Origin: Campanula takesimana | Lineage: Eukaryota; Streptophyta; Magnoliopsida; Asterales; Campanulaceae | Direction of reading: 5' to 3' | Length of the DNA: 64,000 nucleotides | Assembly (NCBI GenBank): GCA_026119855.1 | Contig: JAOWBW010000389.1 | Location: forward strand, 62,001 to 126,000 | In this document: positions 1 through 11,439 of the stretch, in pieces | How positions within the stretch are numbered: the first letter of the stretch is position 1 | Layout of the letters: every line of letters begins with the position of its first letter | Translations under genes and position numbers: made by a program | The notes under the pieces: generated by a model | Databases searched by the model: none | Told to the model about the DNA's origin: nothing | The model's input: the letters and a program-made list of their open reading frames with translations, nothing else

Positions 1-461
1 ATTCTTTTGTTAATATACATAAAGATGGATGTTACAGGACGACGGACAAGGTGTCCATACTCCATCATCAAAAGCAAAAAAGAAACATGAACAGAACAAA
101 AGGCTAAATCAAGTAGAGGATTCCAACAGTCCTGCATATCTAGAATAGACACACCCAAATGCCCTATTCACCAAGCCCATACGAACGCAGGAAACGAAAT
201 AAACTACAGTGTCCCAATCTTATACACCTAACACTTAAGTTCAGAAGCAAATAGCGGCTTAGGATAGCAATGACTCAAGGCCCAAGGTACAAGATTGTAA
301 TGACCTAAAACCACATAACCTACCTGCCCAACATACACCCTTTCTTAAAAATGTGATATCGGAGTAAGTTAACAGCTTACAATTCCCAGGAATAACGAAT
401 GTTACCCCTTATATCAAAGAAAAGGTTGAATATAAACTAAATAAAATTGCAATAATAGTTA
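1..461. other. Intergenic, nothing recognised
   Basis: AT-rich sequence with stop codons in all frames. I see no gene, RNA gene or transposon end. The last part (about 360-460) resembles 985-1045, so it may be the edge of the tandem-repeat block that follows. Confidence 0.5.
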
Positions 462-737
462 CTCCCTCCGTCCCAGAGTAAGTGTCCACCCTTCCATTTG
501 CATGGAGATTACGAAATGGTGGAAGTGATGTAAGTGTTGTGAGTATGAAAAGTGAGGTAGGAGAGAGAAGGTGGGGTAGGGAATAGTAAGTTGATTGGTG
601 TTGTGAGTATAGAAGTAAAGTAGGAGAGAGAATGAGTGGGAGGAGTAGTAAAGATTCTTTGCCATTTTAGGAAGTGGGCACTTACGCTGGGACAGACTAA
701 AAAGGAAAGATGGACACTTACACTGGGCCGGAGGGAG
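462..737. mobile_element. Stowaway-type MITE
   Basis: The left end reads CTCCCTCCGTCCCAGAGTAA after a TA. The right end is the inverted match and ends GGAGGGAG. The base pair after it is TG rather than TA, so one copy of the TA target duplication has probably mutated. The termini are the usual plant Tc1/mariner Stowaway type. A minus-strand open frame across it is spurious. Confidence 0.8.
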
Positions 738-769
738 TGCTATCAAAGGTACTAGTTTAGATATTTGAC

Positions 770-1570
770 TTTTCAAATAGGAAACTGCTGATTGGTAACA
801 AGTAATATGCAACAATGAAACAAAAATGAAAAAACCAAGTTCATATACAAAAAAGGCAACACCAAGTATTATGACATGGACCGAGTTGAATCGTGTTTAA
901 AACCAACCCGGAAGAGATCTTTTACAGGATGAGCTACTATGATGTTCCCTTTCCCATGCTGTAAAGCTCGATGCTGCCGTAGTTAACTTTACCCCCCTCA
1001 TATCAACGAAAAGTTGGATGCGAAGGGTACTTTTGTAATAATAGTTACTACCCAGTTAGCCATTTAACTTTCCAAATAGGACATTTTTAAGGAAAGGAGT
1101 AAGTAATAAGCAACAATGGAATAAACGAAAAGCTAACACCAAGTATCAGAGACCTAGGATGAGTTGAATAAAGTTGAAGATAAATAATAAGTGGAGGAAA
1201 ATGGGAAGAGATCTTTTTAATCTTTTTCAGGATGAGCTGCTATGATATTTCAGTAATGTAATGATCTACACTGCCCGACTCAAACCACCTTTCGTTAAGG
1301 AATAACTGTTATGATTTAATGATTGAAATAGGACATTTTTTAGGAACTGAGTAGGTAGCAAGCAACAATGGAATAAATGAAAAGACAACACCAAGTAAGA
1401 GATCTTGGGTGAGTTAATTGAGTTGGAGATAAATGAAAAGCGGAGAGAAAATGGGAAGAGATATTTTTCAGGATGACCTATTATAATATTCCATTTTCAG
1501 TTATGTAATGATCTACGCTGCCAGAGATGAACCGCCTTTACATTACTTTAGGAAAAACTGCTATGTTTTA
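770..1570. repeat. Three diverged tandem segments of about 240-260 bp
   Basis: Segments near 770-1010, 1063-1318 and 1321-1570 share the same order of landmarks: an AAATAGGA start, a GCAACAATG core, AACACCAAGTA, GGGAAGAGAT, CAGGATGA and, in the last two, GTAATGATCTAC. They have many small differences, so the duplication is old. There is no coding potential. Confidence 0.7.
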
Positions 1571-1819
1571 ATGATGACGAACCAACCCTGCAAATAAGTA
1601 GATAAAAAGGTTCTAGACTGCTTTACAATAGCAGTTTTCCTCCACTCACCCATCCTTCTCACTTCCCGCCCAGCCTCGTCCTTAGGCATGCAAACAGAAT
1701 CCTAAGAGGATGCCCACTCTTTCTTTTTAGTAGAGGACAGAATGGAAGCAGTGTTTTAAGCCTTTAAGTTCATTCTCAACCAGCAAAAGCAAAGAACTTC
1801 GTCATGAAAAACATGTAAT

Positions 1820-2027
1820 TAGTGGCGAAGCCACGTTGGCCACAAAGTGCTGAATCGACCCCCTTAATTTTGGAGCTATGTCATTTTTACCACCTTCAAG
1901 TTTAGAAAAATAACAATTTTTACTACGAAAAACAATAAATTTATCAATTTTGACCCCCTTTGTTTTAGGTTATGCCACCGTATTAAAATATTGACCCCCT
2001 TCTACTCAAATCTCGGTTTCGTCCCTG
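1820..2027. mobile_element. hAT-type MITE
   Basis: The element is flanked by an exact 8-bp duplication, CATGTAAT, at 1812-1819 and 2028-2035. The left end TAGTGGCGAAGCC and the right end GGTTTCGTCCCTG are imperfect inverted repeats. An 8-bp TSD and a CAGTGGCGGA-like terminus are typical of hAT. There is no transposase. Confidence 0.8.
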
Positions 2028-2035
2028 CATGTAAT

Positions 2036-2583
2036 AAAACGAGTGGTTAATCCGAGTATCCGACTGGTGAAATGCTATCTAGCTTGATTTGGTTTGTTGG
2101 GATTGAAACATCACGCCATCTAACTAACATCATCAATCGATCGTTCAGGCTGACTTGGGAGTCACTCCTTCCTAGCTAGGTTACCTTGTTGATACAAATA
2201 TAGAAAGGAAATAGGGTTGAATAGAAGATCTTCCGTTAAGAAAGACTTGAAGCACCTTTTCCCTGGGTGGATTTTCTTTGTTCAATGACGATGGCCACTT
2301 GTCTTCTAAATTTCTATCATGGTTCAGCCTCGCCTTCAAGAGGGTTTTCCTCTGATATGCTCGTCATATAAACCATAAAAATCCATATCCCAGCTCTCCC
2401 TAAAGACTGAGCCAATCAGACTGAAGAAATCAAATTCTCCACTCCCCCTAAAAATGATTACTCATTTTTTTCGGTTAGCCTAAGGAAGATTATAGTAATC
2501 TTCTATTCCTCCTCTCAAAATCAATCAACGAAAGCATGAGCAACCGTTTTCTGATGGAACAAACAGGAAGTCTTAGAGCTCTC
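2036..2583. other. Intergenic; one weak open stretch on the minus strand
   Basis: No recognised gene. On the minus strand about 60 codons are open between about 2345 and 2165. They have no good start codon and I recognise no protein family. Confidence 0.35.
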
Positions 2584-2931
2584 CAGGCCCGGTGATAGCC
2601 CTGTGCAAACAGTGCCATTGCACAGGGCCCCAAATTTTTAAGGGCCCCCTATAGTTGTAATTTCTGTCATTTTAACCCTTAATTGTTTTAAAAATTATTC
2701 TTTTGACCTCTTAAACCTCTTTACCCCAATTTATTTCTTCTACCTCACTTTTTATACTCACAAAAATTACACCACTTACACTTTATCTTAATATCCATAT
2801 ATAAAATAAAAAAGCGCAACTTTTAGTGGGACGGAGAAATTATATCGTTATTTATGTAAATTTCTTAGATAATAATAAGGCCTAATATTTAAATTTAGCA
2901 CAGGGCCTCTAAAATTATTGAGACGGGCCTG
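2584..2931. mobile_element. hAT-type MITE
   Basis: An exact 8-bp duplication, GAGCTCTC, flanks the element at 2576-2583 and 2932-2939. Termini are CAGGCCCG and CGGGCCTG. Subterminal inverted GCACAGGGCC motifs lie near both ends. It is 348 bp with no open frame, so it is non-autonomous. Confidence 0.9.
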
Positions 2932-2939
2932 GAGCTCTC

Positions 2940-3030
2940 CCTACCCCCCAAACCCACTTTCCAAAAAAAAAAAAAAAAAAAAACTCGCACGCCCTTCTTT
3001 ATCTGACTTCCCTCAAACAAAGCGGGTTTA
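2940..3030 (+). repeat. Left arm of a distant inverted repeat
   Basis: About 80 bp here (core CTTCTTTATCTGACTTCCCT) recur in reverse complement near 11440-11525, interrupted here by a run of about 20 A. The two arms are about 8.4 kb apart. No family recognised. Confidence 0.7.
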
Positions 3031-4204
3031 TCTATTCCTACTATCATGCCTCACAAAAAGGAAAAATCTTATGATAGTACTCGCATCACCCTGACAAACC
3101 CTGTGTTGACCAAGAGGATAGTCAGACTTGCCAAAGAAGGACAAAGATGCATAAAACAGGCAAGCACCTAGGAAATATCAAACAGCACTCGTTCGCCACT
3201 TTCATCTGGCTAAGACACAAGACTAAGGAGTGAAAAGGATAAACTGCACTGCTGATTTCAATTAGACAGCTTAGATGGAAAATAAAAATAAAATAGATTA
3301 CTTAAATGCCTATTTTCTGCAGAACTAGAAACTGTTTGAGGGGGTCTATAAAAAAAATAACTTATTGGCCCATCACCTTAGAATGGGTAAATAGCATCTG
3401 AAATCTGAGGAAAGCTGTTTTGTTAGTTTTAAATCATTCATCATCTCTATGATTGATGGCATACATCTACTAGCACAAAACTACTTGAAAATTGATTGTG
3501 CTGCTACTAATTGCTTAATATTTTTCATCATGAAAGTTAGTCAAAAATTCTAATATAACAGTCATAAACGCGTCAAGCATCCAAATGTGTAATCGAACAC
3601 AAATAAATAAAACCCTAAACATAAACGAACGAAAAAAATAAGCAAAATACAAGGGCAATGGATATAATCAAACTTGTCTAACGCAAAATTCACTAAACAA
3701 AGTGAAAAATCAGAAGAAGATTATTGCTTCACTGCAAAATGCAATTCAGGAAAAGGCGGAGTGAAATCAAGTTCGGTTTATGTGCAAAGAGAGACCAGAC
3801 AGATCAAAATCAAAATCAAAACCAAAATCAATGTGAATTATCTTTTCTGAAAATTGCCCAAGAGGAATAATGATGGAAAACGCAATGTAAGAGAAACGCA
3901 CCTGAGGTTGCATGGTCAAGCGGAATTGCAAATCCTGGGAAATTATGAATTGCCGAAATCAATTAGGGAAAACCCCAAAAACGAAGGCAGATAAATAAAC
4001 CCTAGTTCCTGTAATTTAACCGTTAAAACTTTTTTCCAATTTTTTTTATCTGGGATTATTATTGGTCTAATTTGGATGCTCGAAATCCCGGGGAAATTAC
4101 AATAATAAATAGTTGACGTTGACTCACCTGTAACCTGACCTTTTGATTCACTGTTTAGTTTCCTTGGTCGGCAAGTACTTTCATTAGTTTGTTCTAAAGA
4201 AAAT
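3031..4204 (-). other. Gene-poor DNA with a possible first exon on the minus strand
   Basis: On the minus strand a pyrimidine-rich leader near 4010-3914 contains a CTAGGGTTT telo-box-like motif. It is followed by ATG at 3913-3911, four codons (MQPQ), and a consensus donor (CAG then GTGCG) at 3902/3901. This looks like a short first exon, but no later coding exon could be found toward position 1. It could be a non-coding transcript, a broken gene or chance. Confidence 0.3.
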
Positions 4205-5225
4205 TACTTTCATTTGTTACGGCCCAAACCTGGTGGTCTCCCACGAAAACAAGGGAATCCGTCTCATGCATGAGATGGGTCGACCCATGATCCATGGGGC
4301 ATGACCCGCCACGTGGCAGCCTCCCATAGGTCCAAAAAAAAAAATTTTTTTTTTTTTGAGTTTTTATATTATTTTTTCGGCTTTTCAGCCGTTCACCAAA
4401 AGTAATAGTTACCATAACTTAATGTAATGACTGTATGCATATAAAGTAACATTGTTCATAAGATAACGTAACACCTGTTTTACAAAAACAAAAGCTCGTT
4501 TTACCCATTTTTTCAAATGTAATACTAACTATAATTACATGTAACCCAAACAATATCTAAATGTAATTATCATTTATACTGAAATGAAATAATGCTTTTG
4601 CAAAAATGTAAAATATTATGTATTTTGATTTAATTTTTTGAAAGAAAGTAATATTTGAAAAGTAACAACTCATATATGAATGTAATTGTTTGTACAAGTA
4701 AATGTAACACTTTAATAAAAGAAATTATAACATATTTCTATAGATAATGTAATACTTTTACATGTAACACTAATCAAGTGTTTTTAGCTCTAAAAATGTA
4801 AATGGTTGAATTATTACTTTTTCTATACATGTGTGTTACACTTATGTATAAACATTATTACATATAAGTAACACGTTCGTTATATTTTAGTTGTAATAAA
4901 TATTACTTTTGGCAAATGAAGAAAACATTAAAAAAAAACACTGTTACTTTTCTGTATATATGTATTACTTTTATGTATACAAAATGTTACTTTATATGAA
5001 TACAGTCATTACATTAAGTTATAGTAACTATTACTTTTGACAAACCGAAAAAAACCAAAAAAAAAATATAAAAATTAAAAAAACAGTAAAAAAAAGAAAA
5101 AATAATTTTTTTTGGCAGGTTCGACCCCTGGGTCCTGGAGCCGGTTCGTGGGTCGGGCGGGTCAAAAACCGACATGTCTCATGGATGAGACGGATCATGC
5201 ATGTGTGCACACAAGTTTTTGTCAA
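4205..5225. mobile_element. Palindromic element with GTAAY/RTTAC arrays (element A)
   Basis: The two halves are imperfect inverted repeats. The outer arms share ATCCGTCTCATGCATGAGA-like sequence (near 4257 and 5175) and GC-rich GACCCGCC. The inner arms share TAACTTAATGTAATGACTGT (near 4417) with its complement near 5010. The roughly 650-bp AT-rich centre is full of GTAAT/GTAAC motifs that reverse orientation near 4790. No transposase. Superfamily unknown and ends uncertain by tens of bases; no clear TSD. Confidence 0.6.
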
Positions 5226-5234
5226 CCTTTATTA

Positions 5235-6468
5235 GGGCATCTCCAATGGGAGGAGTTAAGCAAAGGTACTAAAATCAAATTTTGGTACCTTTGGAACACT
5301 ATTTATTAGGTACCAAGTTTTCATCTTTAATGGTAAGTATTAAAATCAAATTTTGATACCTATGTAAAAAGTACTAGCATCTACAATGGTAGGTATCAAA
5401 ATCAAATTTGATTTTTATATTATTACTTTTTTACATTTAAATATTTTTATTAATTAAATATTTTAAATATTTAATTAATTTTAATAATAATTAAATGATT
5501 TTTTAATTTTTTTTAAATAATAATTTATGTTAACCCGTAACATATTTTCATTCGCTAGCTAGATTACATATGATAAGATTACATATTTAATTTGAATAAA
5601 AATATGTAAAATTTAGAAGTTTTAAAAATTAAATCATTTTTTAATTTGCATAAAAATTAACTTATTTTGACATTTTGTATGTAAAAAGTTTTAAGTGTTT
5701 AAAACAAAAACAAATAAAAAATGCAACTGTTTTAAGTCTTTGAAGCAAAAACAAATAAAAATGTCATGGGTGTACGTACATGTGGCAGCTACTTTTGGCT
5801 TCACAAAAATTCAAAAAGCTCACTAATCTATGAGACGACAAAACCAGGTGAGTGACAGAGCAAACAATTGCCCAAAAATAACCTCTCACGCGCGTGTGAG
5901 CAGCAACAAAAAAGAGTTAGCCAAGGTACCAAATTTGGTACCCCCCTAACTCTTTGCCTATTTTCATTCGCTAGCTAGATTACATATGATAAGATTACAT
6001 ATTTAATTTGAATAAAAATATGTAAAATTTAGAAGTTTTAAAAATTAAATCATTTTTTAATTTGCATAAAAATTAACTTATTTTGACATTTTGTATGTAA
6101 AAAGTTTTAAGTGTTTAAAACAAAAAAAATAAAAAATGCAACTGTTTTAAGTCTTTGAAGCAAAAACAAATAAAAATGTCATGGGTGTACGTACATGTGG
6201 CAGCTACTTTTGGCTTCACAAAAATTCAAAAAAGCTCACTAATCTATGAGACGACAAAGCCAGGTGAGTGACAGAGCAAACAATTGCCCAAAAATAACCT
6301 CCCACGCGCGTGTGAGCAGCAACAAAAAAGAGTTAGCCAAGGTACCAAATTTGGTAACCCCCTAACTCTTTGCCTATTTTTGGTACCTTAACTTTTTACC
6401 ATTGGAGACTTTAACTGTTTGAGGCAGGTATCAAAATTTGGTTTTGATACCCATCATTGGAGATGCCC
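5235..6468. mobile_element. PIF/Harbinger-like (Tourist-type) non-autonomous element
   Basis: TTA flanks both ends (5232-5234, 6469-6471). Terminal inverted repeats begin GGGCATCTCCAATG and continue with GGTAYCAAA-type sequence. A 3-bp TWA duplication and this terminus fit PIF/Harbinger. Length 1234 bp, no transposase, with an internal tandem duplication. Confidence 0.8.
5543..6374. repeat. 416-bp tandem duplication inside the Harbinger-like element
   Basis: Two adjacent copies, 5543-5958 and 5959-6374, both begin TATTTTCATTCGCTAGCTAG. They differ by only a few substitutions and short indels, so the duplication is recent relative to the element. Confidence 0.85.
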
Positions 6469-7137
6469 TTAAATAGGCTCAATTGGTTTACCTCAAATAT
6501 GATACTCTTTTTGACACACCAAAAAATACTCGGGAATTCAAAGTGAGAAGGATTTTTTTCTTGATTGAAAATTGGCGGAACTGGCGGGTTGGGTAGAACC
6601 GGAATTGGAAACCGGTCATACCCGAAGCTGTCGAAACCGAGAACCGAATCAAATCAGAACCGTCCCTAGCCGGTTCGAATACGGGTTCAATATCCCAGAA
6701 CCGTGAAACCGCCGGTTACGAAACTGTGAACCGAAACCGTGGAACCACTAGATTTCAAACTAGCCGTTGGTTGGCCCCTCTCCCTTCCCGTTAATAGCCG
6801 TTAGGCGCCTGGAGGAATATAGCCGTTACTAACGGCTGGATTTAACTTTTTGGTCAGTTTTGGCCTCTTTTTTAGAGGACTTTTAGGTCTAAAAAAAAAT
6901 ATACTTACACGATTTCTACCTTGTTTCTCACCTATAAATACCATTCCCCTCCTTCCACTATTTTGTAATTGTAGTATAGTTTAGTTTTTTTTATTTAGAT
7001 TAGAATTTAGATAAATTTTATAATTTAGAGATAAAAGCCCCTTTTTTTCCACTCTTGAATTATAAATGGGAAAGACTAGGTTGTCCCCTTCATTGTAACA
7101 TTTTTAAATATATTAATAATATTACAAGGGTACCGTC
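6469..7137. other. Intergenic; possible hAT remnant
   Basis: Dense short CCGGTT/GAACCGG-type motifs occur here and again at 7690-7840, on both sides of the TRIM. Such clustered subterminal motifs occur in hAT elements, but I could not find termini or a TSD. No gene. Confidence 0.3.
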
Positions 7138-7490
7138 TGATAAAGTCTGAGGTTCTATCCCAAAATCAATTGGCAATGGGAGGAGTAGCCCAGGATCATT
7201 ATATAGCCAAAGCATAGCTTGTTAATTCCTGATATGGGATAATTGTTTCTAACACGCCCCCTCACGTGTAGCCGGGCTTTGCCAAGGCTTACAACGTGGA
7301 CTTGTTACGGGTGGCGCAGAGCAACATCGTGGGCCGTTGGCCCTGCACGTGTAACGGGCCAGCTCTGATACCATGATAAAGTCTGAGGTTACATCCCAAA
7401 ACCAATTGGCAATGGGAGGAGTAGCCCAGGATCTTTATATAGTCAATGCTTGGCTAGTTGATTCCCGATGTGGGATAATTGTCTCTAACA
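7138..7490 (-). mobile_element. TRIM retrotransposon (miniature LTR element)
   Basis: Two 117-bp direct repeats, 7138-7254 and 7374-7490, start TGATAAAGTCTGAGG on the plus strand and end TCTAACA. The flanking duplication CCGTC is exact (7133-7137, 7491-7495). Read on the minus strand, the LTR starts TGTTAGA, and TGGTATCAGAGC just inside the upstream LTR (7362-7373) is an initiator tRNA-Met primer binding site. A purine-rich stretch precedes the other LTR. There is no coding capacity, as expected for TRIMs. Confidence 0.93.
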
Positions 7491-8310
7491 CCGTCCCTTT
7501 TAAAAGAAAAATATTGTTTAATTTTTTATTACATGCTTGATAATAAACTAACCAAATTTATTAAAAAAAAATAACTTAATTTGTTAGGTTTTCTAATTGA
7601 TTTGGCTAAAAAAAAATCAGATAGTTTTTCAACTTTTTAACTCGGATCAGTTACTTTTCTAACAGATTTGGACTAAACTGCAAAAAAAAGAAGGTTAATT
7701 GGCAGGTATTGGCTGGAACCTTCGGATAGAACCAGTATCCGGGAACTGGATTAGGAAGGATTGAAATACGGTTCCGGCTTTTCGGTAACGGGGAATCGCC
7801 GGTTCTGAAACGGGGAAACGGAACTATAACCGTTTGGGTATGTCTAGACTCTCATTCTCGGATATTAAGGAGGGAAATATATTCAAAGAGTACTACTATA
7901 CTAAAATTACAAAATAATACAAAATTTTAGTTACAAACCGATTTGACAATGTATTATTAGTTACAAGATTAATATCCGTGCTATGCACAGTTTATAAAAA
8001 ATCATAATCAAATAATTTATATTTATTATTTATGAATACTATATTTGTCTTTTTATTAAATAAAGTAAAATTTGCAAGATATAACTTTTTTGCTATATGA
8101 AGGTAAATAAATATAGTATATATGTGCGATTTTTTAACTTATCTTAGCGAGATAAACATTAAAATCAAATTCATTTGTGTAAGGCTATTACTTTGTCTTG
8201 GAAAGCTTGCATCAATTTTCGTAGTAAACCTTTTAAATTTGGCTTAATATCAGTTTTCACCTAATATAGTTATAAATGAAAATCATAAGGCAAATTCTTA
8301 TATACATCCG
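7491..8310. other. Intergenic, nothing recognised
   Basis: AT-rich, with another cluster of CCGGTT-like motifs at 7690-7840. No open frame of interest. Confidence 0.5.
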
Positions 8311-8971
8311 GTGTACAGCCATGCGGCGGGATGCTCCATGGGCCGCCCCGCCCGACCCGTCCGCCAGCCTTCATCCAGCCCCAGCATGACACGTGGCGCG
8401 CTGTGAGCCACTCGCTGGTTCACCCTGCCGCGCGCTGCCACGTGTCCTCTTTAAAAAAAACCCATTAACTTTAAAATGTTATATCTTGAGATTTATAACT
8501 CAGAAAAAAATTATTAAAAATACCGTTGTGTTCGTCTCGACGAGACGAATAAAACTACATAGGTCATGATATGGTTTGATTTTTTTTAAAAAAAAATATT
8601 TTTTTACACATAAAAATTTTGAGTTGCTTGTCAGCTGAGATGTAACACTCTGTTCTAATAAAAGTAACAGTTTCATATTCAAAAAGTAACATTTTTTACA
8701 GTCAAATGTAACAGCAATTTTACAAAAAAAAAGGTTAATGACAATTTAGGGCCTGAACTCCAGGGGGTGCGTCTAAAAGGGGCCTCTGTTTTTATTTTCG
8801 CTAGATCAGGGCTCAATATCGATTTTTTTTGGCAATTAGGAGCTTTCTGACGGAATTCGTTAGAAACTCGGTTAAGTGACCATGTGCATGGTACGTGATT
8901 AACAAATCAGTTAGTTTGAATTCATAGTAACTTTTAAGGGGTTAAATTATATGTTTTAAAAGTATGGGGGA

Positions 8972-9545
8972 GTGAAAAAAAAACTTTATATCCCCTTCAT
9001 CTCCCTTCTTTCACACATAATACACGCACTCTCTCTGTCTCCCATTTCTCTCTCTCTCCCTTCCTCACCTCCGGCACACACTCCGGCCTTCTTCTCCGGC
9101 AGCCGTCAAAGTTCCCGGCGAACCCCCAAACACGACCTCTCCTTCAAACTCTCAGTTACTAACCCTAACCCTTCACACAAAATCCCCATCAGCTCTTCCC
9201 CCAATTTCACCATTTCTGAATCCCACTCCCGAATCAACCCCAGGAACCGATAAACTCAACGAAGTAGGAGGATTGTTGGGCGGCGGGCGCCGTCATCGTT
9301 TTGACTTGCGGAGGAACGATCCTACCAGTTCTCGCCACCGGCCGGAAAACGTGAGAAGAAGACATACTAGGGTGACTCGAATCGCTTACATCGGATCCTG
9401 TAGGACTTCCCGGACTCAATTCGTGAGGCCATGGTTGTATCGCCTCCGCCACCATTCCTTGCAATTTGTTAGGCCAAAAAATGCCGCTGTTGATGCTAAT
9501 CTCTCTCAAGATTTAGATCCAGATCTAAATCTAATCTGAATCTGA
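8972..9545 (+). pseudogene. Gene-like fragment carried by the Mutator-like element
   Basis: This segment is richer in GC than its surroundings. It starts with a CT-rich stretch like a plant 5' leader. Two overlapping open frames (93 and 88 residues) follow, with proline- and serine-rich translations that match no family I recognise. It is probably a captured 5' part of a host gene and not a working gene. The parent gene is unknown. Confidence 0.4.
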
Positions 9546-9957
9546 ATCTATGCATTTTTTGTGTTTGATTTTTAAATTTCCGCCATGGTAATCACTATCA
9601 CGTTGGTTCAAAAATTACAAGAATGGTGGTGATGGGGTGCCCGTGCCGGTGATGATAATAGTGATATTGATGAAGAATGAAGATGGTGGGGAAGATGATG
9701 GCTGTTCAGTTCAGTGGTGCTGGTGGTGTTTTAATTTATTGATTTTTCTTTTATAATTTTCTTTATATTATTTTGAATGTGGCCATTGTGGTATACAGTG
9801 GTGATATGCAGTGGTTGGATGGTGGTGGTGTGGTGGTGATAATGGTGATGAGTGGTGGTGGTGGTGTAAAGTTTGGGTTGATGATGAATGATGAATGGTT
9901 TACAAAATAGTTAGTTTTATTTATTTTTAAATAATATTATTGTATATTAAAGAAATA

Positions 9958-10190
9958 CTCCCTCCGTCCCTCTTTAACTTACAAAAAATGAGTTGGACAC
10001 ATTAATTAAGGAAAAAGTGAAAAATATGATGTGTTGTGAGTGTAGATGGTTGAGTGGGAGAGAGAAAGTGGGATGTAGAATAGTTAGTGGATAGTTGTTG
10101 TGAGTATGACAAGTGGGTCCCACCATTTTAAAAGTATTAAAACATTTCCATTTTAGGACTTTGTAAGTTAAAGTGGGACAACCAAATGGG
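9958..10190. mobile_element. Stowaway-type MITE inside the Pack-MULE
   Basis: TA flanks both ends (9956-9957, 10191-10192). The left end is CTCCCTCCGTCCCTCTTTAA; the right end is its imperfect inverse with AACTTAC conserved. Confidence 0.75.
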
Positions 10191-10202
10191 TAATTTTGGT
10201 AG

Positions 10203-10304
10203 ATTAAAGAAATACTCCCTCCGTCCCTCTTTAACTTACAAAAAATGAGTTGGGAACATTAATTAAGGAAAAAGTGAAAAATGTGATGTGTTGTGAGTGT
10301 AGAT
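10203..10304. repeat. Duplicated left end of the preceding MITE
   Basis: About 100 bp repeats 9946-10047 with only a few changes, including the flanking TTAAAGAAATA. The MITE end was therefore copied with its neighbour by segmental duplication, not by a second insertion. Confidence 0.75.
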
Positions 10305-11439
10305 ATTTGGAAATAATTTTATATATTGAAAATATGCAAAATATTTTTTTATACTATTTAATAAATGTTAATTATTTTTGAAAAGGTTAAATATTTGGAA
10401 ATAGTTTTAATAATTTAAGCCCGTTAAATTTAAGAATGTGCATTAAACTCCCTAAAAGTTAAATCAATTTCAAACTAACGATTTCGTTGATCACGTTCTC
10501 GGCACATTGGCATTTAACCAGATTTCTAACGATTTCCGTCAAAAAGCCCTTAACTGGCGAAAAATTTAGATATTGAGCCCTGATCTAACGAAAATAAAAA
10601 CCGAGGCCCCTTTTAGACGCACCCCCCTGGAGTTCAGCCCCTAAATTGTCATTAACCCAAAAAAAATTGAGTTTGCATTTCAATTTTTACTTTCTCAATA
10701 AAAAATTGTTACATTTCATATATAATATTACATTTAAGAATATAAACTGTTACAATTGAGAAAAAAAATGTTACATTTATTTTTTATAAAATGTAACATT
10801 AGTTTAGTTGTCAATCCTATGTTAATTTTCGGAGAAAAAAAGTGTTACATTTGAAAAAATGAGTGTTACATTCCTTTATAAAAAGTGTTACATTAGTTTA
10901 GTTGTCAATCTTTTATGTTATCTTTATCTATTGCAGCAAAATTGTGATACATTTTTTTTAAAAAAAGTGTTACATTTGAATTAAAAAAAAAAGTGTTACA
11001 TTTCGTTATAATAAGTGTTACTTTTGTTGGAGGAAAAAAAGTTGGGGTGGCAAAAAATAAAAATAAATATGGCTCGGCTCGGCGCCGTCGCAAGCCGTGC
11101 GACGGTTGTACAAGAGACGGCCTCAAATCATAACTGTGAAAAAAGAGGGTGGGTGTTGATATTTTGCCAAAATTCAGAGGTATACAATAATTTTCACTTT
11201 GAAACGCTAGTCTCATTTTTCATTTTATGGTCAACTCAATTTATTTTGACCACAATTTAATAAAAAATCAATTTATCATATGTAATTATTTTAATCGATA
11301 GTATTTAGATCAGTAATAATTTTTTTATATATAATATTTAGGTCAAAATTCAATTTAATTGCATTAAAAATTAAAAGTGAAATTAGTTTTTACATTATGA
11401 TAAAGTATTGACTTAAGGAATGACAAACCCAAGGAAGAG

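Larger units (their letters stand above)
8733..10658. mobile_element. Mutator-like element with long TIRs and captured DNA (Pack-MULE candidate)
   Basis: Inverted repeats of about 200 bp (8733-8940 and 10430-10658) begin GGTTAATGACAATTTAGG and share TAGACGCACCCCC-type sequence. Runs of 8-9 A flank both ends and would serve as the TSD, though an A run is weak proof. The interior has no transposase. It holds a CT-rich leader with a GC-rich gene-like segment (8995-9545), then a GGT/GAT-rich stretch. Confidence 0.75.
8311..11112. mobile_element. Second GTAAC/GTTAC element (element B), split by a Pack-MULE
   Basis: GC-rich outer segments (8311-8450; 11071-11112) share a weak inverted end (GTGTACAGCC on the left, complement of GGTTGTAC on the right). 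Inside them, 8640-8715 has four GTAAC motifs in one orientation, and 10690-11030 has about nine GTTAC motifs in the other. This is the organisation of element A at 4205-5225. The Mutator-like element 8733-10658 sits between the halves. Ends and family are uncertain. Confidence 0.45.

Noticed and set aside
459..815. 118-codon minus-strand frame
   Set aside because: It overlaps the Stowaway MITE and its low-complexity interior; no domain.
4194..5309. Short frames on both strands
   Set aside because: They lie in the inverted arms of the palindromic element and mirror each other.
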